This document shows positions 58,714 through 64,000 of a stretch of 64,000 bases of DNA, piece after piece (within the stretch, counting starts at the first letter, position 1; each line of letters starts with the position of its first letter). The DNA comes from JAHEJA01 sp965657215. GTDB lineage: Bacteria > Pseudomonadota > Alphaproteobacteria > Rhodobacterales > Rhodobacteraceae. The DNA lies in NCBI GenBank assembly GCA_965657215.1, contig CBFHNR010000001.1:124001-188000 (forward strand). The letters are read 5' to 3'. The position numbers and the translations under genes were made by a program. The notes beneath the pieces are model-generated. The model searched no databases. It saw nothing but the letters and a program-made list of their open reading frames with translations, and was not told the origin of the DNA.

Positions 58714-58905
58714 CATATCTTTAGCGTTTTAGGTCGCTATTGGAGTGAGCTGTTGGCGTTTTATGAAGACAAGAGGGCGCACGATGGTGGTGCGCTTGCG
58801 CCGTTTAAGCGCAACCTTAGTGCCGCTGTAATTGCCAATCCAAATGCAAAGCTGTTTATAGCAACAGCAACTATCGAACTAGCTTGGTTTAGGGATGTGA
58901 AATGA
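58714..58905 (+). pseudogene. Startless reading-frame remnant coupled to the P-loop gene
   Basis: After a TAG at 58711 the frame stays open for 63 codons to TGA at 58903-58905, with no ATG, GTG or TTG start at its beginning (an internal TTG at about 58750 is possible). It reads through a plausible globular segment including FKRNLSAAVIANPNA and FIATATIELAWFRDVK. Its stop overlaps the next gene's ATG (ATGA), the usual sign of a translated pair. I do not recognise the family. Most likely it is the 3' remnant of a gene whose 5' end was lost when the element decayed. Confidence 0.5.
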
Positions 58906-59369
58906 AAAAAGGAAAACTCATATTTTTTTGTGGCAAGATGGGTGCTGGAAAAACTACTCTTGCTGCGAGAAAAGTTGACGAGATGGATGCTGTTTTAATA
59001 AGCGAAGACGAACTTTTATCTAAACTATACGAAGGCAAGGTTACGTCTGTAAGCGACTATAAATACTATTCCGAAAAGCTAAAGCCAGTCGTTTTTAATT
59101 TGTCGCAGCAAATTCTTAGCAAGGGTATAAACGCGATTTTGGATTTCCCAGCAAACACAGAACGCCAAAGGCAATGGCTGCGGAGCATAAGTGATAGAAT
59201 AAACGCGGAACATATCTGTTATTATGTCGAACGAAGTGATGAAGTTTGTATAAATCAATTATTAAAACGCGGAAATGCAAACACTGACACTGTAGAAATG
59301 TTTTATGCGATAACACAATACTTTGTAGCACCTAGTGACGATGAAAACCTAAACATAGATATAGTGTAG
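58902..59369 (+). CDS. AAA_33-type P-loop ATP-binding protein (kinase/phosphotransferase-like)
   Basis: 155 residues. Walker A is GKMGAGKTT (about 11-19); SEDELLSKLY (about 34-43), LDFPANTERQRQWL (about 86-99) and the C-terminal FVAPSDDENL match a bacterial AAA_33 family related to zeta toxins, chloramphenicol phosphotransferase and polynucleotide kinases. The substrate is unknown. It is clearly AT-richer than its neighbours, with AAA- and ATA-rich codons, and lies between rpsI and a recombinase relic, so it is accessory DNA. Its ATG overlaps the stop of the upstream remnant. No antitoxin is evident. It appears intact. Confidence 0.75.
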   Translation: MKKGKLIFFCGKMGAGKTTLAARKVDEMDAVLISEDELLSKLYEGKVTSVSDYKYYSEKLKPVVFNLSQQILSKGINAILDFPANTERQRQWLRSISDRINAEHICYYVERSDEVCINQLLKRGNANTDTVEMFYAITQYFVAPSDDENLNIDIV

Positions 59370-59379
59370 TTGCACGATA

Positions 59380-59500
59380 TTAAACCAACTCTACAGCATT
59401 CGCTAACTGTTCTGCGTTTACATCAATGTATCGCTGCGTTGTTGCAATACTGCTGTGCCAGCAAGTTCTGCAAGCACACGAACGCCAATGATAGGCACAT
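59380..59500 (-). pseudogene. Relic of a tyrosine recombinase (integrase) C-terminus
   Basis: On the minus strand, ending at TAA 59380-59382, the DNA encodes HSSIATTQRYIDVNAEQL and then ANAVELV, the end of phage-type integrases containing the H-x-x-T...Y box with catalytic tyrosine. Just upstream the frame breaks: GVRVLAELAG is in another frame, so one base is missing near 59457/59458. No more of the gene is found further upstream. The relic shows the surrounding kilobase was once an integrative element. Confidence 0.75.
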
Positions 59501-59608
59501 TTTGTTATGTTTGGTGTCGAAATGAGGAGTGTACTTTTAATGTACGGTAATTTTGTTGCGCAAGTTAACTTACGGTAATTTTTAGAAAAATATGTTATTT
59601 ACACTTTG

Positions 59609-59619
59609 CAAAGCGTTAA
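59609..59619 (+). repeat. Displaced, diverged copy of the rpsI 3' end (att-like repeat)
   Basis: CAAAGCGTTAA matches CAAAGCGCTAA at the rpsI stop (58582-58592) in 10 of 11 positions. In the matching frame both encode F-x-KR-stop (FSKR in rpsI, FAKR here). The similarity continues through an AT-rich spacer (ACATAATTTT versus ACATTATTTT) into similar terminators. Interpreted as the original rpsI 3' end, left behind when an integrative element inserted. Confidence 0.55.
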
Positions 59620-59639
59620 TTCTGCTTTTACATTATTTT

Positions 59640-59672
59640 ACAAAAGGGCTGTGGTTTTCGCGGCCCTTTTGT
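59640..59672 (+). terminator. Terminator belonging to the displaced rpsI 3' end
   Basis: CAAAAGGGC pairs with GCCCTTTTG; the stem is extended by TGTG/CGCG pairs. No plus-strand gene ends nearby (the P-loop gene stops 270 bp upstream), which fits a terminator separated from rpsI by the insertion. Confidence 0.75.
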
Positions 59673-59722
59673 GCATTATGGGCCTCAGTTTACCGGCGCA
59701 GCCATTCTGTCAGGAAAATACG

Positions 59723-60142
59723 ATGCTCGAACTCTACAAAACTCTCCATTTTCTCTCACTTTGGGTGGCCGGTGGCATTGGTGTCGGCGGTTGGGTGATC
59801 CAACACATGCATGCCAAGGCTGGCGCGCGTCCGACGCTTGACGTCGTAAAATCCTTGCGGCTGCTCGGGCTTTTGGCTCTGATCTCTGTGATTACGCTGT
59901 GGGTAACTGGTTATTTGATGGCAAATGCGATTTATGGCGGCTTGCCGAGCATTGGCGCATTTCATGTCAAACTATTGGGTGCCAGTGCCGTTTTAATTGG
60001 CTCGGCGGGAACAAATCTGGAAACCCTGCGCTCCATCCGCCGTCAAGCGCCCCCGCGGGCCCAAATCATGAATACCCTTGCATGGATTGTGAGAGGTGGA
60101 CTGCTCGTCGTCTTGGTGGCGACTGCTATTGCCTTTAGCTAA
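59723..60142 (+). CDS. Four-helix integral membrane protein (CopD/HemJ-like topology)
   Basis: 139 residues from ATG 59723, with AGGA 7 bp upstream. Four hydrophobic segments: LYKTLHFLSLWVAGGIGVGGWVI (about 4-26), SLRLLGLLALISVITLWVTGYLM (about 44-66), FHVKLLGASAVLIGSAG (about 78-94) and IVRGGLLVVLVATAIAF (about 121-137). The KTLHFLSL start with histidine in helix 1 and a lysine/histidine in helix 3 resembles small CopD, HemJ or DUF2269-type proteins, but I cannot fix a family. It is the first normal chromosomal gene after the scar. Confidence 0.65.
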   Translation: MLELYKTLHFLSLWVAGGIGVGGWVIQHMHAKAGARPTLDVVKSLRLLGLLALISVITLWVTGYLMANAIYGGLPSIGAFHVKLLGASAVLIGSAGTNLETLRSIRRQAPPRAQIMNTLAWIVRGGLLVVLVATAIAFS

Positions 60143-60180
60143 CTTGGTTGAACGGCTCACTACAAGAGATATTGTATGAC

Positions 60181-60210
60181 AGGGCTGCAGAGATCGCGGC
60201 CCTTTTGTTT
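60181..60210 (+). terminator. Terminator of the membrane protein gene
   Basis: GGGCTGC (60182-60188) pairs with GCGGCCC (60196-60202), loop AGAGATC, then TTTTGTTTT. It is 39 bp behind the stop codon. Confidence 0.8.
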
Positions 60211-60273
60211 TAGATGGAGTGTATGGTACGCGGCATTATGTGACGCCCACTCGTACAGGACAGTTAAATTCTC

Positions 60274-60801
60274 ATGATCCGACACCTCACACCGCAAGAC
60301 ACGCTGCCCTTGAAAGATGTCTTCTTTCAGTCATTTTCTCAGGACGAAGCGCCTGTAACCTATGATCTTATGATGAAAATCATCTTGCAGGAAACGGATC
60401 CTACCTCTTTGTGTTTGGGGTATGATGTGGATGGCGTGCTACAAGGTGCTGTTGGGTTTACCCCCGTGTATTTCGCCAAAGGCGTGGATGTGACCGTTTA
60501 CATTCTGGCCCCTCTAGCAGTGCATAGCGCGCATCAAGGGCAAGGAATTGCGACTGAGTTGGTCACACATGCAAAGCAAACATTGTCAGAGCAAGGGGTT
60601 GACGCATTGCTAGTTTACGGCGACCCCAACTATTACGGTCGCCATGGATTCACTGTCGACATGGGTCAGAAATTTGTCCCGCCTTATCCACTTGAGTTTG
60701 ACTTTGGATGGCAGGCGATGATGTTAAACTCGAACAAAGTTATCGACGACGCGTATCAGTTTACCTGTGTTGAGGCTCTCTCTGATCCTGCGCTTTGGTG
60801 A
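60274..60801 (+). CDS. GNAT-family N-acetyltransferase
   Basis: 175 residues. Acetyl-CoA motif AVHSAHQGQGIATELVTHAKQTL (about 87-109, QGQGIA), followed by LLVYGDPNYYGRHGFTVDMG, the YgjJ/YhbS-type GDPxYYxRxGF motif. The rest, including KFVPPYPLEFDFGWQAMML, also follows the YhbS-like subgroup. Acceptor unknown. The gene is single, with 111 bp to the BCCT gene. Its start has weak Shine-Dalgarno sequence (AGGACAG about 14 bp upstream), so the start is moderately certain. Confidence 0.88.
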   Translation: MIRHLTPQDTLPLKDVFFQSFSQDEAPVTYDLMMKIILQETDPTSLCLGYDVDGVLQGAVGFTPVYFAKGVDVTVYILAPLAVHSAHQGQGIATELVTHAKQTLSEQGVDALLVYGDPNYYGRHGFTVDMGQKFVPPYPLEFDFGWQAMMLNSNKVIDDAYQFTCVEALSDPALW

Positions 60802-60876
60802 CAAGATGTCGCATTTAGATTGACTTTCGTATTGAAAACAACCCAAAAATGAACGCTGTCCTTTACCAATGGGGGG

Positions 60877-60893
60877 CCTGAGGATCACTCAGG
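60877..60893 (+). promoter_or_regulatory. Small hairpin in the BCCT transporter leader
   Basis: CCTGAG-N5-CTCAGG, perfect 6-bp arms, 7 bp before the strong Shine-Dalgarno GGGAGGA. It may be an operator or a leader hairpin affecting ribosome access; I cannot tell which. Confidence 0.3.
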
Positions 60894-60912
60894 TGTCTTA
60901 AGGGAGGACATT

Positions 60913-62736
60913 ATGTCAATAAAAAAGCCATTTACTGATCTCGAGATCAGAACGGCTGATCGTGGGTTTTATGAAGGCAATAGCGTTTCCATTGCATTGC
61001 TGAGTAAAGGGATCATGGTCGCATTGGTTTTGTGGGCGCTTGTATGGCCTGCAAACGCTAACGGCGTGTTGGGGAGTCTGAACTGGCGCTTGTTAGAAGA
61101 TTTCAACCAGTTCTATATCATTATCGTAGGCCTATTTGCCTTTTTCCTTTTCGTCATAGCGAGAATTCCAAGCACGGGACGTCGTGTGATGGGGCGCGAA
61201 GGAGAGGCCAAAGAGTTTTCGAATTTTTCATGGTTCTCTATGATGTTCGGTGCCGGTCTTGGCGTCGGATTGATGGTCTTTGCCACCGCAGAGCCACTGG
61301 GCCTTTGGGGATCAAACCCAGTTGTTTTGTCTGGTGACGTTGCCGCAAACACAGAGGCATCCTTGCAATCGGGATATCGCTATACATTCTTGCACTATGG
61401 GTTTCATGCCTGGGCTATCTATGTTGTGACAGGTCTATCACTAGCATATTATGCATACACACGCGACATGCCTTTGACGATCCGCACAGCGCTGACACCT
61501 CTATTTGGTCGCCTCATGAATGGCATCTTGGGGGATATCGTTGATGTTTTGGGCGTTGTGGCCACAATCCTTGGTGTTTCAGTAACGATTGGATTTGGCG
61601 TATCGCAGTTCATTGACGGTCTTTACGCAATCACTGGCATGGATTGGATGATGAACCTTACAGGGGATGCGCCAGTGCCAAGCACAGTTGGTCTATTGGT
61701 CGGTTTGGTTGTCATTATGGGCTTGTCAATTATTTCGGCGGTGTCAGGTGTTGGCAAAGGGGTTAAATACCTGTCCAATTTGAACTTGGTGTTGTCTGTC
61801 ATCTTGCTTTTGACATTCGTGATCTTTGGATCGTTCCTATTTGCGATGACGACCTATGCGACAGCCTTTGTTGATTATATGTTCCACTTCATCTCTCTCA
61901 GCTTTGGGGCCTTTGGTCCACAAGACGCGGCGGATTTTGCAGCGGCTCTTCCTGCGGAAGCAGCACCTTATGCGGATGCACTCCGTGGTGGGGCAACCAA
62001 TGCATGGGGATCGTTTGACAGCTTTAAGGCTGGCCTAGAGGGGGATGCGGCTGCACTCTCCGATGACGTTCTAGCCTCAGTTTATTCTGCAGGTGAGCAG
62101 GGGCGTCAGTTTGGATGGCAAGCGGGTTGGACCACGTTCTATTGGGCTTGGTGGATTGCCTTTTCACCATTTGTTGGGTTGTTCTTGGCCCGCATTTCTC
62201 GTGGTCGGTCTGTGCGTGAATTTATTGTTGGCTGCGTATTTGTTCCAGCAATGGTTTGCTTTGCTTGGATGACGATCCTCGGTGGGACCGCGATTGATCT
62301 TGAACTGTCTGGTGCGGCTGATGGAGCAATCATTGGTGCGTCAAACACTGCTAAATTGTTTGTCACACTCGAAGCAATGCTTAGCAGCCCTGCAGTTCTC
62401 GGGGCAATTACAGTGATGTGTGTTGTCTTGATCATGACGTTCTTGGTGACATCTGCGGACTCAGGTATTTTGGTTATGAATACAATCATGTCTGCAGGAT
62501 CCGAAGAAACAACCGTCAAGCACCGCATTGTTTGGGGTGTCATTCTGACGCTTGTGATTGGGACACTATTGATTGCAGGAACCAGTGGCGATGCAGATCC
62601 AATGGAAGCACTGCGCAGTGCTATGATCATCGGAGCGTTGCCGTTCACAATGGTCATGGGGTTGATGTGTGTGGCCTTGGCCAAAGCACTATACCGTGAT
62701 GGGTTGCGCGCCAAACATGGTGTCTCTGACAGTTAA
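60913..62736 (+). CDS. BCCT-family betaine/choline/carnitine transporter
   Basis: 607 residues from ATG 60913, with GGGAGGA 6 bp upstream. Twelve membrane segments; the glycine-rich ion/substrate helix reads MMFGAGLGVGLMVFATAEPLGLWG (about 111-134), and WTTFYWAWWIAFSPFVGLFLARISRGRSVREF (about 405-436) contains the tryptophan box and family signature. A large extra loop of about 60 residues (APY/ADALRGGATNAWGSFDSF region, 345-400) precedes the signature, as in marine relatives. It imports quaternary ammonium compounds or DMSP-like solutes with sodium; the exact substrate is open. It is monocistronic with a terminator behind. Confidence 0.93.
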   Translation: MSIKKPFTDLEIRTADRGFYEGNSVSIALLSKGIMVALVLWALVWPANANGVLGSLNWRLLEDFNQFYIIIVGLFAFFLFVIARIPSTGRRVMGREGEAKEFSNFSWFSMMFGAGLGVGLMVFATAEPLGLWGSNPVVLSGDVAANTEASLQSGYRYTFLHYGFHAWAIYVVTGLSLAYYAYTRDMPLTIRTALTPLFGRLMNGILGDIVDVLGVVATILGVSVTIGFGVSQFIDGLYAITGMDWMMNLTGDAPVPSTVGLLVGLVVIMGLSIISAVSGVGKGVKYLSNLNLVLSVILLLTFVIFGSFLFAMTTYATAFVDYMFHFISLSFGAFGPQDAADFAAALPAEAAPYADALRGGATNAWGSFDSFKAGLEGDAAALSDDVLASVYSAGEQGRQFGWQAGWTTFYWAWWIAFSPFVGLFLARISRGRSVREFIVGCVFVPAMVCFAWMTILGGTAIDLELSGAADGAIIGASNTAKLFVTLEAMLSSPAVLGAITVMCVVLIMTFLVTSADSGILVMNTIMSAGSEETTVKHRIVWGVILTLVIGTLLIAGTSGDADPMEALRSAMIIGALPFTMVMGLMCVALAKALYRDGLRAKHGVSDS

Positions 62737-62760
62737 AGCCATTGTTCATTAAATAATGGG

Positions 62761-62790
62761 CCCTCCAAGGAAACTTGGGGGGTCTTTATA
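62761..62790 (+). terminator. Terminator of the BCCT gene
   Basis: CCCTCCAAG, GAAA loop and CTTGGGGGG form a 9-bp stem with one G-T pair, then TCTTTATAT. The T-rich part overlaps the stop codon of the convergent TetR-type gene. Confidence 0.85.
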
Positions 62791-63403
62791 TATCGCTGTC
62801 TATCAATCCCATTCCGCGCAGATAGACACCGATTGCGCTTTCTAACAGGTCCTCTGGATCAAAGGGGCTTTGGATACCTGGTGAATTGCGCGCGAAAAGT
62901 TCAACAACCCCATGCGACATCGCCCAGATATGGGCGGAAAACATGCTGGCGGGGGGGCGACGGTCCTCTGGAATATGCTCGCACAGCTCATGTGCTGCGG
63001 TTTCCAAGACGCCGCGGGCTTTTTGCGATATTGCGGCCAATTCAGGCGTGCGATTGACGGAAATACCACTTTCAAACATTGAAATATAGTGACCGGGGTA
63101 TTTGCGCGCAAATGCGAGATAAGCCCGTCCTGTCGCTTCAAACGCTTTGAGAGCGGAGGGCTGACCGCTTTCGTAAGCATGCTGCATCAGATCGGCAAAG
63201 ATGACATAGCCTTGTCGCGCGGCTTCTGCGATTAAATCTTCGCGTCCTGCGAAATGACGATAGACGGCGGCTGGCGTCACACCTGCGCGTTTTGCCGCCT
63301 CAGAGAGGGTAAATCCTGTTGGACCTTTTTCGGTGATCAAAATGAGCGCGGCCTGAACCAGTGCTTCTTTGAGATTGCCATGATGATAGCCGCGTTTAGG
63401 CAT
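62786..63403 (-). CDS. TetR/AcrR family transcriptional regulator
   Basis: 205 residues from ATG 63403, with AAAGGA 8 bp upstream; the longer upstream frame reads antisense-like sequence inside ppk2. The N-terminal HTH (about 8-55) has LVQAALILITEKGPTGFTLSEAAKRAGVTPAAVYRHFAGREDLI. The C-terminal ligand domain (TetR_C WHG-type) holds FARKYPGHYISMFESG. It is a dimeric repressor with unknown ligand. Its start overlaps the ppk2 stop by 8 bp, so it is probably cotranscribed with ppk2. It is convergent with the BCCT gene and could regulate either. Confidence 0.88.
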   Translation of the reverse strand: MPKRGYHHGNLKEALVQAALILITEKGPTGFTLSEAAKRAGVTPAAVYRHFAGREDLIAEAARQGYVIFADLMQHAYESGQPSALKAFEATGRAYLAFARKYPGHYISMFESGISVNRTPELAAISQKARGVLETAAHELCEHIPEDRRPPASMFSAHIWAMSHGVVELFARNSPGIQSPFDPEDLLESAIGVYLRGMGLIDSDI

Positions 63404-64000
63404 GCTGATCCTTTGCTGGAGAGCATATGGCGTCATCATTGGGGCCGATAACCTCCATGTCGCGACCATCATATGCAAACTGTCGCAAAATGTGACGCAT
63501 GACGGCGAGGCGTGCTCGTTTTTTGTCATCACTGCGCACAATCGTCCAAGGGGCGGCGCTGTGATCACTTTTTTCAAGGGTTTCTGAAATCGCGGCTGAA
63601 TATTCAGTCCACTTTTGCAACCCTTTGACATCGATTGAGGACAACTTCCATTGTTTCAAAGGATCGCTTTCGCGGTCCAAAAAACGGCGGAGCTGTTCGG
63701 CTTGTCCCACATCTAGCCAAATTTTGATGAGTGAGATCCCGTCTTCTTGGACCATGGTTTCAAAGGGGATCACTTGATTGAAAAATCGGGCACGTTCTTC
63801 ATCGGAGCAAAAGCCAAAGACTTTTTCAACGACACCGCGATTATACCAACTGCGATCAAAGAGCGTGATGCCTCCTTGGGTTGGCAAGTGTTTGATATAT
63901 CTTTGAAAATACCATTCACCCTGTTCTTTTTCCGATGGTTTGGCCAAGGCTACGACGCGCGCACCACGGGGATTAAGGTGTTCGCGTACTCGCTTGATTG
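63396..64000 (-). CDS. ppk2: Polyphosphate kinase 2, N-terminal part outside the window
   Basis: About 201 residues are visible, with the frame open at the window edge and the start beyond 64000. LNPRGARVVALAKPSEKEQGEWYFQRYIKHLP, then LFDRSWYNRGVVEKVFGFC (the lid-module DRSWYNR), IKIWLDVGQAEQLRRFLDRESDPLKQWKLSSID and WTIVRSDDKKRARLAVMRHIL are classic PPK2 class I. The Walker A lysine lies in the missing part. The enzyme phosphorylates nucleotides from polyphosphate. The stop overlaps the TetR-type gene start by 8 bp. Confidence 0.94.
   Translation of the reverse strand, partial: IKRVREHLNPRGARVVALAKPSEKEQGEWYFQRYIKHLPTQGGITLFDRSWYNRGVVEKVFGFCSDEERARFFNQVIPFETMVQEDGISLIKIWLDVGQAEQLRRFLDRESDPLKQWKLSSIDVKGLQKWTEYSAAISETLEKSDHSAAPWTIVRSDDKKRARLAVMRHILRQFAYDGRDMEVIGPNDDAICSPAKDQHA

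Noticed and set aside
58623..60210. The three GGGCTG/CGCGGCCC-type terminators (58623, 59640, 60181) as a mobile repeat family
   Set aside because: Similar hairpins are common terminators in this group. Only the first two share flanking similarity, explained by rpsI duplication; the third has unrelated flanks.
1..64000. tRNA, rRNA, CRISPR arrays, riboswitches or intact insertion sequences
   Set aside because: No T-loop-like GTTCGAATCC cloverleaf, no regular spacer-repeat array, no transposase frame and no recognisable cobalamin, SAM, TPP or glycine aptamer was seen, though a covariance search could find weak RNA elements.

Overview
The window reads as a chromosomal segment of an alphaproteobacterium of the Rhodobacterales (Roseobacter-type), with base composition near 50% GC. 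This rests on gene content and order: the cysG-DUF2849-cysI-DUF934-fpr operon, the RSP_2648-type PIN protein behind an RlmI-like methyltransferase, DUF2852, DUF1499, DUF4167 next to prmC, the glnE-small ORF pair, an Entner-Doudoroff operon, and a Fur/Mur-type regulator. Genus and species cannot be fixed by reading alone. Nearly all of it is dense housekeeping sequence, with many 1-11 bp gene overlaps. I see no tRNA, rRNA, CRISPR array, intact transposase or prophage.

Layout. 1-4.3 kb: assimilatory sulfite reduction operon on the minus strand (siroheme synthase, DUF2849, sulfite/nitrite reductase, DUF934, 5' part of ferredoxin-NADP reductase) with a divergent Lrp/AsnC regulator; cysH is missing from its usual slot. 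4.9-10.4 kb: cytochrome P450, triosephosphate isomerase, a 2-oxoglutarate/Fe(II) oxygenase, two Fe-S assembly accessory proteins, N-end-rule transferase Bpt, RDD and DUF2852 membrane proteins. 10.5-19.4 kb: glnE, the eda/edd operon, rlmI plus PIN protein, and enolase. 19.5-28.3 kb: two EamA exporters, Fur, a DEAD-box helicase, a selO-GNAT-nucleoside hydrolase operon, a ferric-iron binding protein and mazG. 28.4-33.7 kb: M20 amidohydrolase, agmatinase, DUF1499, prfA-prmC and DUF4167. 33.7-41 kb: an outer-membrane biogenesis operon (lptF-lptG-lptD-surA-pdxA-rsmA). 41-50 kb: pepA-holC, a retropepsin-like protease, MarC, an ABC-F ATPase, ndk, a TfoX-C protein, an aminotransferase and cysS. 50-58.6 kb: cimA, an alpha/beta hydrolase with a phytoene-synthase-like protein, an MFS transporter, cobK-alkA-esterase, an HNH protein and rplM-rpsI. 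58.6-59.7 kb: a small AT-rich accessory scar. 59.7-64 kb: a membrane protein, GNAT, a BCCT transporter, a TetR regulator and a 5'-truncated ppk2.

Regulatory signals visible in the DNA are more unusual than the genes. The edd-eda and eno promoters share a LacI-type palindrome. Two IscR type-1-like boxes precede the ferric-iron binding protein gene. Two matching 21-bp dyads lie between the DUF2852 gene and glnE. A 23-nt motif, identical apart from three variable bases, recurs three times just downstream of plus-strand genes, twice behind strong hairpins. An 11-bp stem hides the ribosome-binding site of agmatinase.

The one clear sign of mobile DNA is downstream of rpsI. About 1 kb of AT-rich DNA holds an AAA_33-type P-loop gene, a startless reading-frame fragment coupled to it, and the frameshifted C-terminus of a tyrosine recombinase. 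On its far side is a second, diverged copy of the rpsI 3' end with its terminator. This is what a decayed integrative element that used the rpsI 3' end as target would leave.
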